Notes: generated by a model from the sequence alone, not told the origin. A stretch of DNA of 64,000 nt from Methylococcus mesophilus (GCF_026247885.1 NZ_CP110921.1:434001-498000); one strand, 5' to 3'. Positions 22,957 through 31,643 are shown, counted from the first letter of the stretch. Numbers and translations are program-made.

Positions 22957-23207
22957 ACGGCCGGAACGAACCCATCGACCTGAACACGGCGATGAACAAC
23001 GGCATCCTGATGTCGCAGGCCATCGCGGCGGGGCTGGAACTGTTGCGGGTGAACCGCAGCGATGATCCCGGCCTGTCGGACGATCGCTACGCGGCGTTCT
23101 GCTGGTGGCTGGAGCAATCGGCCTTGGAACTGGAACCGCTGTTCCTACAAGCGATCGAGGAGCAGAACCGCCGGCAGCAACAGGAGGCGGAACGTGGCGA
23201 TCCGTGA
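22953..23207 (+). CDS. Small hypothetical protein
   Basis: An 84-residue helical protein with an acidic C-terminal half (WLEQSALELEPLFLQAIEEQ). It overlaps the small peptide gene by four bases and the RepA-like gene by 14. Its 3' end carries the AGGAGG ribosome-binding site of the ATPase gene. Confidence 0.7.
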   Translation: MNGRNEPIDLNTAMNNGILMSQAIAAGLELLRVNRSDDPGLSDDRYAAFCWWLEQSALELEPLFLQAIEEQNRRQQQEAERGDP

Positions 23208-24381
23208 CGGTAAACCGGTCACGGCGGCGAGCCTGGCACAACGGGTGGTCGATCTGGCGGAGCGCGCCAAGGCTTGCCCTGAGCGCAGCCGAACGCCGGG
23301 GCAGCCGGAAACGCCCTGGCCTGCGCCTTTCCCGGCTGAGCGCAACTGCGGACGGATACCGTTGGGGCTGGCCCTGGTGCAGGGTTCCAGCATCCAGCCG
23401 AAACCCATCCGCTGGCTGTGGCCGGGCTGGCTGGCGAAGGGCAAGCTGCACGTGATCGCGGGCCAGCCGGGGACGGGCAAGACCAGCATCGCCCTGGCCC
23501 TGGCGGCGACGGTGACGGCGGGCGGGTGCTGGCCGGACGGAACCGGAACCGATCCGGGCAATGTGCTGGTGTGGTCGGGCGAGGACGACTTTCACGATAC
23601 GCTGGCGCCGCGCCTTCTGGCTTCCGGCGCCGATCTGGGGCGCTGCTTCTTCGTGGGCGACATGCAGGCCCACGACGGCCGGCGGCCGTTCGATCCGGCG
23701 CAGGATATGCCGGCCTTGGCGAGAGCGGCGCGTGAAGTAGGCGACATCCGCTTGATCGTGGTCGATCCCATCGTGGCGGCCATTGCCGGCGACAGCCACA
23801 AGAACGCCGAGACCCGGCGCGGATTGGCGCCCCTGGTGGAACTGGCGGCGCGGCTGGATTGCGCCTTGCTGGGCATCTCGCACTTCAGCAAGGGATCGGC
23901 CGGACGCGATCCGCTGGAGCGGGTGACCGGCTCCTTGGCCTTCGGCGCCCTGGCCCGGATCGTGTTCGCGGCTTTCAAGCAGTCCAAGGACGACGGCGGC
24001 GGGCGCTGTTTCTGCCGGGTAAAGTCCAACATCGGGCCAGACGATGGCGGGTTTGCCTACGACCTGAGCATCGAGGACTTGGCGGACCACCCGGGCGTGA
24101 CAGCTTCGCATGTGGCCTGGGGTAATGCCGTGGAAGGCTCGGCACGGGCGCTACTGGCTCGGGCGGAGGCCTCGGGGAGTCTGGATGAGATATCGGCCTT
24201 GGAGGAGGCTTGCGCCTTTCTGGTGGAGCTGCTGGCGGATGGGCCGGTGACGGCCAAGACCGTTAAACAGGAAGCCGAAGACGCCGGTATTTCCGAAAGG
24301 ACGCTGAAACGGGCGCGGAAGAAACTTGCCCTGTCCGTGACGAAAACCGGGATGGAGGGCGGCTGGGTCTGGTCGATCTGA
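23194..24381 (+). CDS. RepA-like AAA ATPase (AAA_25 family), probable replication helicase
   Basis: A 395-residue RecA-fold ATPase of the plasmid RepA/RSF1010-type hexameric helicase group. The Walker A is GQPGTGKTS (about residue 90), followed by LVWSGED and the Walker B region LIVVDPIVA; LLGISHFSKG is the H-motif region. The C-terminal 70 residues are a winged helix (AKTVKQEAEDAGISERTLKRARKKL). The GTG at 23194 has AGGAGG six bases upstream. A short ACPERSRTPGQ stretch near residue 30 resembles translated REP-type repeats. Six copies of a 12-bp motif follow the stop, as expected for a replication origin. Confidence 0.87.
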   Translation: MAIRDGKPVTAASLAQRVVDLAERAKACPERSRTPGQPETPWPAPFPAERNCGRIPLGLALVQGSSIQPKPIRWLWPGWLAKGKLHVIAGQPGTGKTSIALALAATVTAGGCWPDGTGTDPGNVLVWSGEDDFHDTLAPRLLASGADLGRCFFVGDMQAHDGRRPFDPAQDMPALARAAREVGDIRLIVVDPIVAAIAGDSHKNAETRRGLAPLVELAARLDCALLGISHFSKGSAGRDPLERVTGSLAFGALARIVFAAFKQSKDDGGGRCFCRVKSNIGPDDGGFAYDLSIEDLADHPGVTASHVAWGNAVEGSARALLARAEASGSLDEISALEEACAFLVELLADGPVTAKTVKQEAEDAGISERTLKRARKKLALSVTKTGMEGGWVWSI

Positions 24382-24385
24382 TGCC

Positions 24386-24484
24386 GAAGGGGGCCAAGCC
24401 GTTGGCACTCTTCGAAGGGGGCCAAATGTACCGAAGAGGGCCATACTTTTCCTTGGCACTCTTCATGGGCGTTTGGCCCCCTTC
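24386..24484. repeat. Six-copy GAAGRGKGCCAA iteron cluster (candidate origin)
   Basis: Forward copies start at 24386, 24414 and 24433; inverted copies (TTGGCACTCTTC or TTGGCCCCCTTC) start at 24402, 24453 and 24473. Two forward copies are identical, as are two inverted ones. The cluster begins five bases past the RepA-like gene and has no gene in it. It is the second iteron-like site in the element. Confidence 0.62.
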
Positions 24485-24659
24485 GGGAGCAGGAACCCCA
24501 TGCCGGCCCCTTGCCTGTGGGTAGCGTTTCAAGTCCAGTGCGCCCCAAACATTCGAACACCCTGCCACAGACCGCCTATCCAGCCACGCCGGTCCTTGCA
24601 AAGACCGAGAACCGGCGATGGTGAGACAACGAAAACTACATATGGAGAGGAATTACTTT

Positions 24660-24962
24660 ATGAAAGAAACCCTGGATACCGTCGAAGCTGCAGAACTCAT
24701 GCGTGTGTCTCTTGGAAAAATGACAGAATTAGCCAGGACTGGAGAAGTACCCGCCGTAATGCTCGGCACGCACTACCTGTTTCTGCGCGACGAACTGCTA
24801 GAGTACCTCCGCACGCGCGCAAAAGAAGAACAACGGCTGCGCAGGGAGATGGCCGACGCTGCCCGCCGCATGGGAGATCAAGCAGCAGAAAAACGCGGTC
24901 GTGGACGCCCACGCCGTCGCCCGCCTATTGACCTAAGAGCCTATCCAGACCCGGCAGATTAA
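24660..24962 (+). CDS. Excisionase/MerR-like helix-turn-helix protein
   Basis: A 100-residue protein with an excisionase-type winged helix: LDTVEAAELMRVSLGKMTELARTGEVPAV, LGTHYLFLRDELLEYLRTR. A basic coiled tail ends in GRGRPRRRP, which may add DNA or RNA contacts. The start at 24660 follows GGAGAGGAATT; an ATG at 24642 is possible. After its TAA the same frame stays open for 72 further codons. Confidence 0.78.
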   Translation: MKETLDTVEAAELMRVSLGKMTELARTGEVPAVMLGTHYLFLRDELLEYLRTRAKEEQRLRREMADAARRMGDQAAEKRGRGRPRRRPPIDLRAYPDPAD

Positions 24963-25181
24963 CGGGCATCCGACCCGGCGCAAGCTGAAGAGATTTACCC
25001 CCAGCTGATCGCCGCCGCGAAGACCGACACAGGAGCGGAAGCGACAAATGCCAAGCGCTCCAAGAACGGGCACATAGTGCCGGCGACTCACCTGGATGGC
25101 TCGGAAACCGGCGCCAATGGCACAGCCAATACGAATACGCCTCTGAGCGTCTTAGCTGTCAACCTTCGGGCCAAACTATAG
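24963..25181 (+). pseudogene. In-frame open extension after the excisionase-like gene stop (possible remnant)
   Basis: Directly after the TAA at 24960 the same frame reads 72 sense codons to a TAG at 25179. The translation (DPAQAEEIYPQLIAAAKTD.., then THLDGSETGANGTANT) has ordinary protein composition and no start codon with a ribosome-binding site. It may be the severed end of a longer protein. Confidence 0.35.
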
Positions 25182-25584
25182 GAGGTTCACTTCGAAGCGC
25201 TCCAGCACCGGCTAGCATACCCGGCCTGCCTTAGCTCCAAGAGGCGTTGAAGGGGATCTTTTCCGAAGATAGCACGTGAAGTACCGCGGCGCGGCCGCGA
25301 GGACGGACACCAGCCACCTTACCGGCGGGGATGACACAGCTCGCCCCGCCACCGCGGGCGGGATGATAGCAAAGCCCATGCTCGAACGTCCTGCCCGATC
25401 CTGCCGCGATGCGCGTCTATCATTTTGTATACCTGTGAGAGACGTGATAGACCTGCCTGCAACCCGCATTCTACCGTCTACCTTAAGTTTATTTTTCGCT
25501 TTTGATAGACGGATGATCTTTTCTTTGAAGACTTATGATAGACTTCCTATCGTGTTCAATTCGTCTCCGTGGGGAGTGCTTGCC
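25182..25584. other. Intergenic region before the resolvase gene, with TGATAGAC repeats
   Basis: No gene is seen. TGATAGAC occurs at 25445, 25503 and 25536, and inverted at 25415-25422. The DNA turns AT-rich towards the resolvase start. This is where a res site or resolvase operator would be expected. Confidence 0.5.
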
Positions 25585-26166
25585 ATGAAACACCAGACCA
25601 TCGGTTACATTCGGGTTAGCTCGGTCGGCCAAAACACTGACCGGCAGTTGGTAGGAATAGCGTTGGATCGAGTCTTCGAGGAAAAGGCCAGCGGGAAGAC
25701 AATCACCGCTCGTCCTGTCCTGGCAGAATGCCTATCCTACGTCCGGGCTGGGGATACGCTGGTTTGTCATTCCATGGATCGGCTGGCGCGCAACACGGAG
25801 GAGCTGCTGGGCTTGGTCCGGGCATTAACCGGCAAAGGCGTGACGGTCCAGTTCGTTAAAGAAAACCTGACCTTTTCAGGGTCCGACGCCGATCCGTTCA
25901 AGAACCTGATGCTCAGCATGCTGGCAGCGTTCGGGCAATTCGAGCGTGAGCTGATCAACGAAAGGCGGCGGGAAGGTGTAGCAGCTGCCCGTGCGAGGGG
26001 AAAGAAGTTCGGGGCACCGCCCAAGCTGACACCGGAACTGTGCCAGCAGATCGATACGCTCTTGGCATCTGGCGCGAACAAGCGGACCACTGCTAAGACG
26101 GTCGGAATTGGGGAGGCTACTCTGTATCGCTATCTGAGCGAAAAGAGCTTGAACACACAGATGTAA
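25585..26166 (+). CDS. Serine recombinase (resolvase/invertase family)
   Basis: A 193-residue recombinase of the Tn3-resolvase/Gin type. The nucleophile Ser is in GYIRVSSVGQNTDRQ, with DTLVCHSMDRLARN and GKGVTVQFVKENL further on, a long dimer helix (MLAAFGQFERELINERRREG) and a C-terminal helix-turn-helix (TAKTVGIGEATLYRYL). The ATG at 25585 has GGGGAG eight bases upstream; the open frame from 25276 lacks coding character. It probably resolves dimers of the element's circular form. Confidence 0.93.
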   Translation: MKHQTIGYIRVSSVGQNTDRQLVGIALDRVFEEKASGKTITARPVLAECLSYVRAGDTLVCHSMDRLARNTEELLGLVRALTGKGVTVQFVKENLTFSGSDADPFKNLMLSMLAAFGQFERELINERRREGVAAARARGKKFGAPPKLTPELCQQIDTLLASGANKRTTAKTVGIGEATLYRYLSEKSLNTQM

Positions 26167-26260
26167 AAATAGGGGGCATATTTGGGGGCATGAAGCCCGG
26201 TCACCAAGATCATGTGATAGGTAGAATGCGGCTTACGAGGCACGTTCGATTGCCTCTCTC

Positions 26261-26324
26261 CCATCCGACTGTTCCAGGCAGTCCCAGAATGTCCCCAAGC
26301 CCGCTGATCTGCGGGCTTTTTCGT
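26261..26324 (+). repeat. attR: right end of the integrative element
   Basis: Direct repeat of 12578-12641, including the AAGCCCGC/GCGGGC hairpin and T-run. Just left of it, 26242-26260 keeps a decayed remnant of the tRNA-Ser 3' end (GTTCGA..CTCTCTC), consistent with an old displaced tRNA end. Confidence 0.9.
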
Positions 26325-26428
26325 TGAGCTTTCCAACTCGGCATTTTCCATTCCCAGGCAGGTGCCGGCCGTTCCCCGCTCCAATGCCGGCGAGGAGACC
26401 GGCCAGATACCCTGCTCGGCCCCGGCCG

Positions 26429-26803
26429 CTACCGCTTCACGCCGCTGGAAATGCCGCCCGTACCGAAGTTGTTGCTCCACTGCCCCACGAAGACCTGCTT
26501 GTTTCTGGCAAGCTGAAGATCAAAAGTCGAGCTGCCGCCGCTGAAATCCATTTGCAGGGACGCTTCACAATTCTTGTCCGCACTGGCGGTTCCGGTTACA
26601 TCGAATGCCATGTGATGGCCCATCACACAATGGCCGGTGAATGCTCCCCCCACGACGTTGATTTGGCGCCGTCCGGTGTGCTGCTCCGCGAGATTGGACT
26701 GGTACATGATCCATGTGCCGTTGAGGTCTGGGGTTTTGCATCCGGCCTGCAGTTGTGCACTGAACAGGACGGCAGGGAGGGCAGCAAGCAGCAGTTTTTT
26801 CAT
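26429..26803 (-). CDS. Small secreted protein of unknown function
   Basis: A 124-residue protein with a clear signal peptide (MKKLLLAALPAVLFSAQLQA, cleavage after about residue 20). The mature part is short, beta-rich and has cysteines at about 22, 60 and 79; it starts with a lipocalin-like LNGTWIMY. It lies just outside the element and faces attR. I recognise no family. Confidence 0.72.
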   Translation of the reverse strand: MKKLLLAALPAVLFSAQLQAGCKTPDLNGTWIMYQSNLAEQHTGRRQINVVGGAFTGHCVMGHHMAFDVTGTASADKNCEASLQMDFSGGSSTFDLQLARNKQVFVGQWSNNFGTGGISSGVKR

Positions 26804-27243
26804 CTTCGTAATGCCTCATTTTCCTTCTTTTGGGACCGATCGCCCCATCCACAAGCACAAGGCGACATTTCTTGCGCGCGATGTCGCGGCCTGTCGCCTT
26901 TGCAAACCTCGTGCCCCACACATCGCGGAGCCATCCGATTGATTTCTGAGTGGGGGAAAGGAAGGATTTGTGCCTTGCATGCTTGTATAGAGTCATATAC
27001 CGCAGTTCATGAGCGATATCACATACCCGCATAGGACCGCAGGCGACCATACTCAAGCTGGAACATTACTCGCCGAGTGATAAGCTTATTTTCGATGGCC
27101 ACGACGCTCGAGGACAAATTCATGACGAAGGTCCCGCTCACTCAAGCGTTATTCCCTCATCCGGGCAGTCCAAGGCATCGCGCCGAGGTCGCCGGCACCC
27201 CCGCCGCCTCAGACTGAATTGCGGCCAGGAGGACGGAACAGCC
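26804..27243. other. Intergenic region between divergent genes, no gene seen
   Basis: 440 bases between the secreted-protein gene and the GGDEF/EAL gene, which diverge, so it should hold both promoters. I see no convincing frame, terminator or repeat. Confidence 0.45.
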
Positions 27244-29721
27244 ATGGCACCAATCACGGTACTGAAGGCTTCACTGGATTACCTGCCCCATGGCTATTGC
27301 TATGCGTGGGTTCCCGAGCTGCTCTGGCTGCACGTGGTCTCCGATCTGGTCATCGCCGCCGCCTACTATGCGATCTCCATTGCCCTCCTCTATTTCGCGA
27401 AACGACGGCGAGACGTGGTTTTCCGCAGCGTATTCCTCCTGTTCGGCCTGTTCATACTGGCATGCGCCAGTACGCACTTCATGGGGGCCTGGACGGTCTG
27501 GTATCCCGCCTACTGGACCGACGGCGCCATCAAGGCGATTACGGCAGTGGTGTCCCTCGGTACCGCGATTCTGATCTGGCCACTGATACCGCAAGCCCTG
27601 CAGATTCCTTCTCCCAGACAATTGCTTGAACTTAACGAGAATTTGGCGAGTGAGGTCATCGAGCGCAAACAGGCGGAAGAACGCTTGCGCAAGCTCATCG
27701 ACGCGGAACCCGAATGTGTCAAAACGGTAGGCGCTGACGGCACCCTCCTCGACATGAACCGGGCGGGCCTGCGAATGATCGAGGCGGAATCGATCGAAGA
27801 TGTCCGAGGAAAGTCAGTCTCCTCGCTCGTCGTTCCTCCGGATCGGGAGCGGTTCGAAGCTTTCAATCGGCGGGTATTGGCAGGCGAAAGCGGCACGCTG
27901 GAATATCAGATCATCGGCCTCAAGGGCGGAAAGCGCTGGATGGAGACCCACGCAGTGCCTTTCGCAAGCAGGCCCGGCGCCCCCGACACGGTGCTAGCGG
28001 TCACCCGTGATATTACCGAACGTAAACTGGCGGAAGAAGCCGTCCGGCTGGCGGCAACGGCTTTCGAGACCAGCGAAGCCATCATGATCACCGATGCCGC
28101 GGGTATCGTGCAGCGCGTCAACTCGGGCTACACCGCGATCACCGACTATACCTCCGATGAAATCGTCGGCACGCCTTCGGAATTTCTACGCCCTGGCGCG
28201 AACGAAGGCAGGATTTCGTCGCCGACAATTTTGGAAACCTTGACCGCGACCGACTGCTGGAAAGGAGAGGTCACTGCCCGACGCAAGAACGGGGATGTCT
28301 TTCCGGTATGGCTTTCTATCAAAGTGGTACGGAACGACGAGAAAATCCTGACACATTATGTCGTGACGTTCGTCGACATCAGCGAGCGCAAGCGCGCACA
28401 GCAGGAAATCGAACAGTTGGCCTATTTCGATTCGCTGACGGGACTGCCGAACCGGCGCCTATTTCTCGAGCGGTTGAATCAGGCCGTCGGCGACAGCCGC
28501 GTCAACGGATCCCGCTGCTCACTGCTATTCGTCGATCTCGACCGGTTCAAGCATCTCAACGATGCGCGCGGCCACACGGTGGGAGACCAACTGCTGCGCA
28601 AGGTAGCCGAACGACTGACTGAGGGCATTGGTCGCGACGATATGGTCGCCCGCCTGGGCGGCGACGAGTTCGTGATCCTGCTCGACAACCTGGATGACGA
28701 AATCGAACCTGCATACCGGCGTACCATGGAAGTTGCAGAAAATCTCCGGCTGATGCTGCAACGGCCCTTTCTCCTTTCCAGCGGCCAGCATTACGTCACC
28801 GCGAGCATCGGCACCGCTGTGTATCCGTTCGATACCGGCTCGGCCGACGATCTGCTGAAAGCGGCGGACATGGCCATGTACCAAGCCAAGGCGGCAGGCC
28901 GAAATACGGTGAGGGCCTATGCGTCGACCATGCAGGCGGTGGCCGAAACGCGCCTGACCCTGGAGAGGGACATGCATGCGGCATTGGAACGCGGTGAGTT
29001 CCGGCTCTACTTGCAACCGCAGGTCGATGGGGCTGGCAGAACCGTCGGAGCGGAGGCGCTGCTGCGCTGGCAGCACCCGACCGAAGGACTCCTGCTGCCC
29101 GACAAGTTCATCGCACTGGCCGAAGAAACTGGGCTGATTCTGCCGATTGGGGAATGGGTATTCGAACAAACCTGCCGCGAAAGCGTCCGTCTGTCACAGG
29201 CCGGACATACGCTGAGCCTGTCCGCGAATATCAGCCCCCGCCGTTTCCAGCAATCCGACTTCCTCGAACGGGTCCAGCGAATCCTCACCCGAACTGGCGC
29301 CAATCCTCACGATCTGATCTTCGAAATCACGGAGGGGTTACTGGTTTCGGACATCGACGATGCCATCGCGAAAATGAGCGCCCTGGAGCGGGTCGGAATC
29401 CGGTTTTCGGTCGACGACTTCGGCACCGGTTACTCGTCGCTGGCCTACCTGAAGCGCCTGCCACTCAGCGAGTTGAAGATCGCACAAACCTTCGTGGAAG
29501 ACTTGCCAGACGACCCCAACGACGTTGCGCTGGTCGAAACCATCCTGTCGATGGCCTACCATCTGAACCTGGAAACCATCGCCGAAGGCGTCGAAACCCG
29601 CCCCCAGCTTGAATTTTTGAAAAACAGAGGCTGCACGCGATTTCAAGGGTATTATTTCAGCCGGCCGCTCCCGGCTGCGGAATTTTTCGAGAGGCTGGCT
29701 GACGCCAGCCCCTCGCCTTGA
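27244..29721 (+). CDS. Membrane GGDEF/EAL protein with an ethylene-receptor-like N-terminal domain
   Basis: An 825-residue inner-membrane signalling protein. Residues 20-115 form three membrane helices resembling the plant/cyanobacterial ethylene-binding domain: Asp34, Tyr41, Cys74 and His78 (CASTH) keep the spacing of ETR1 Asp25, Tyr32, Cys65 and His69, the last two being Cu(I) ligands. Two PAS domains follow (about 145-265 and 270-390), then GGDEF (GGDEF intact, about 475) and EAL (GAEALLRW, DDFGTGYSS and ETIAEGVET intact). It should make or break cyclic di-GMP; in the EAL domain KIA replaces the usual KID. The stop is one base from the convergent gene's stop. Confidence 0.9.
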   Translation: MAPITVLKASLDYLPHGYCYAWVPELLWLHVVSDLVIAAAYYAISIALLYFAKRRRDVVFRSVFLLFGLFILACASTHFMGAWTVWYPAYWTDGAIKAITAVVSLGTAILIWPLIPQALQIPSPRQLLELNENLASEVIERKQAEERLRKLIDAEPECVKTVGADGTLLDMNRAGLRMIEAESIEDVRGKSVSSLVVPPDRERFEAFNRRVLAGESGTLEYQIIGLKGGKRWMETHAVPFASRPGAPDTVLAVTRDITERKLAEEAVRLAATAFETSEAIMITDAAGIVQRVNSGYTAITDYTSDEIVGTPSEFLRPGANEGRISSPTILETLTATDCWKGEVTARRKNGDVFPVWLSIKVVRNDEKILTHYVVTFVDISERKRAQQEIEQLAYFDSLTGLPNRRLFLERLNQAVGDSRVNGSRCSLLFVDLDRFKHLNDARGHTVGDQLLRKVAERLTEGIGRDDMVARLGGDEFVILLDNLDDEIEPAYRRTMEVAENLRLMLQRPFLLSSGQHYVTASIGTAVYPFDTGSADDLLKAADMAMYQAKAAGRNTVRAYASTMQAVAETRLTLERDMHAALERGEFRLYLQPQVDGAGRTVGAEALLRWQHPTEGLLLPDKFIALAEETGLILPIGEWVFEQTCRESVRLSQAGHTLSLSANISPRRFQQSDFLERVQRILTRTGANPHDLIFEITEGLLVSDIDDAIAKMSALERVGIRFSVDDFGTGYSSLAYLKRLPLSELKIAQTFVEDLPDDPNDVALVETILSMAYHLNLETIAEGVETRPQLEFLKNRGCTRFQGYYFSRPLPAAEFFERLADASPSP

Positions 29722-29722
29722 C

Positions 29723-30031
29723 TCAATCTGCCGGTCGCATCAGAGGCGTTTCGATACCGATCTCGCTCTCGCATTTCGGGCATGCATACCACGTCTCGGC
29801 GTCCGATCCCCAGGCATAACTGCCGTTCCCGTCCGCCTCCATCGGCACGAGTTCCCTGCCCCGCCCCCGCCAACCGCATTCCGGGCACAAGTACATGGAC
29901 CGCTCCATCTCATCCAAGAAACGCTGAAAGGCGACGAAGCTCATCTTGTCCATCGACATTCGGGCGGAGCTGATATGAAAGCGGATCCCTGCCGCCTTAT
30001 CGTCGCAATCCTTGATAATGCGTCTGGCCAT
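29723..30031 (-). CDS. Zinc-ribbon-like hypothetical protein
   Basis: A 102-residue protein with two CPxC pairs (LCPECGW and ACPKCES), likely one zinc ribbon, in the C-terminal half. The N-terminus is helical and charged. Function is unknown. It converges on the GGDEF/EAL gene, one base between the stops. Confidence 0.72.
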   Translation of the reverse strand: MARRIIKDCDDKAAGIRFHISSARMSMDKMSFVAFQRFLDEMERSMYLCPECGWRGRGRELVPMEADGNGSYAWGSDAETWYACPKCESEIGIETPLMRPAD

Positions 30032-30151
30032 GGCGATTCCCCGTTATTGTTGTTGGTAAGCTGGCGCCGGTAATTGTGCTATCTGTGTCGAATAACGTAC
30101 TCCTTCTTGGATTAACAGGTCAAATCCCACACCCCAGCCGCCCGACCGTGG

Positions 30152-30655
30152 TCAGCGGAACAGGCCTGTCACCGACGAGGGCGATATGAGGACATGAAGG
30201 ATTAGGGACGACAACAGTCCGGCTGCCACATCGTCGAGCATGACGCCCCAGCCGCCGGCCGTGCGGCGGTCGATCGCCCGGATCGGCCAGGGTTTGACGA
30301 TGTCGAAGAACCTGAAGAGGGCAAAGCCCAGCAATACGTTCGGCCATGAGGCGGGGATGCCCCACATCGTGATGAGAAAACCGACGATTTCGTCCCACAC
30401 GATCGCGGGGTGGTCGGCTTGACCCAGGGCTCGGCCGCAGCGCCCGCAGGCGACCACGCCGAGCCCCAAGAGCACAACGACGATAGCCGAATAGACCGCT
30501 GGACTGGCGCCGGTGAACAGAAGATACAGCGGGATTGCCGCCAGGGTCCCAAAGGTGCCGGGCGCCCAGGGTGCCAGCCCGGCACCAAAGCCGACGGCAA
30601 TCAAGCTCCAGGGGTTTTGGCATGCCTGGCGGAACTCGATGCAGCGGCGCTTCAT
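30152..30655 (-). CDS. pgpA: Phosphatidylglycerophosphatase A
   Basis: PgpA dephosphorylates phosphatidylglycerol phosphate in the inner membrane. The product has 167 residues with the family motifs GLAPWAPGTFGTLAAIP and WDEIVGF.., plus FDIVKPWPI and GGWGVMLDDVAAG. The ATG at 30655 lies two bases after the thiL stop; upstream open frame inside thiL is an overlap shadow. It is last in the glyA-rib-nusB-thiL operon. Confidence 0.93.
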   Translation of the reverse strand: MKRRCIEFRQACQNPWSLIAVGFGAGLAPWAPGTFGTLAAIPLYLLFTGASPAVYSAIVVVLLGLGVVACGRCGRALGQADHPAIVWDEIVGFLITMWGIPASWPNVLLGFALFRFFDIVKPWPIRAIDRRTAGGWGVMLDDVAAGLLSSLILHVLISPSSVTGLFR

Positions 30656-30657
30656 CT

Positions 30658-31629
30658 TTACGTCTCCCCGGAAGAAAAGTGCAGATAGCCGGACCGTGAT
30701 AACTCGACTGGGCCGCCGGAGCGCCGGACGCTCAGTCCGGATCCGGCACGGATCGTGCCGATGCGCGTCACCGGCGTCGCGGCGGCTTCGGCGGCAAGCG
30801 CGATCGCCTGGGCATGGAGGGGTGGCGCGGTGAAGCACAATTCGTAGTCGTCTCCGGCGACCAACGGCATCTCCCAGTCACCGGAATCCGCCACGTACCG
30901 GCAGACGCTCGCCGATAGCGGCAGGGCCTCCCAGTCCACCTCGGCTCCGACGGAACTCTGTTCGAGGATATGCCCCAGATCCGCCGCCAGACCATCGGAA
31001 ACATCGATGCCGGCGCTGGCCAATTCCCCGAGGCGTAAGCCGAAGGCAGTCCTGGGTTCGGGAGCTTCCAGCCGATCCAGCGCCTCCTCGTCCGGGACAA
31101 GATAGGCGCCCCGCCTGATCTTCAGGCCCAGGCCGGCCAGGCCGATACTGCCGGTGACATAAACGGCATCACCGGGCTCGGCGCCCGACCGTTTCACTGC
31201 CGATCCGCCGTCCACGGTCCCCAATGCCTGGACGGTGACGGCAAGTGGCCCCCGCGTGGTATCCCCGCCGATGAGCTGTACGCCGTAGCGCTCGGCGAGT
31301 CGGAAGAAGCCTTGAGCAAAGGCAGCGATCCAGTCGGGATCGTTTTCCGGCAAGGTCAAGGCCAGCAAGGCCCACCTCGGCCTGGCCCCCATGGCGGCCA
31401 GATCGCTGAGACTGACCGCGAGCGCCTTGTGGCCGAGCCTCATCGGGTCGGCGTCGGGAAAAAAATGGATGCCAGCGACGAGGGTGTCGGCGGTCAGGGC
31501 AAGCCGGGTGGCCGCCATAAAGTTCAGGACCGCGCAGTCGTCGCCGATGCCGAGCTCCGTGTTTTCGTCCACCGCCCGCTGCTCGGAAAAAAAGCGCCGG
31601 ATGATCTCGAACTCGCCCGGTCGCTGCAT
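30658..31629 (-). CDS. thiL: Thiamine-monophosphate kinase
   Basis: ThiL phosphorylates thiamine monophosphate to the active diphosphate. The 323-residue protein has the AIR-synthase-like fold: ELGIGDDCAVL near the N-terminus, KALAVSLSDLAAMGA, GGDTTRGP and ISVSDGLAAD-like GIDVSDGLAADLGH. I chose the ATG at 31629 (MQRPGEFEIIRRFF), the normal family start; a TTG at 31647 would overlap nusB. It follows nusB closely. Confidence 0.95.
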   Translation of the reverse strand: MQRPGEFEIIRRFFSEQRAVDENTELGIGDDCAVLNFMAATRLALTADTLVAGIHFFPDADPMRLGHKALAVSLSDLAAMGARPRWALLALTLPENDPDWIAAFAQGFFRLAERYGVQLIGGDTTRGPLAVTVQALGTVDGGSAVKRSGAEPGDAVYVTGSIGLAGLGLKIRRGAYLVPDEEALDRLEAPEPRTAFGLRLGELASAGIDVSDGLAADLGHILEQSSVGAEVDWEALPLSASVCRYVADSGDWEMPLVAGDDYELCFTAPPLHAQAIALAAEAAATPVTRIGTIRAGSGLSVRRSGGPVELSRSGYLHFSSGET

Positions 31630-31643
31630 GGAACCGGGCAAGC

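Noticed and set aside
22726..24111. Open frame (461 codons) antisense to the RepA-like gene
   Set aside because: Arg/Pro/His-rich shadow of a confidently coding gene with Walker motifs.
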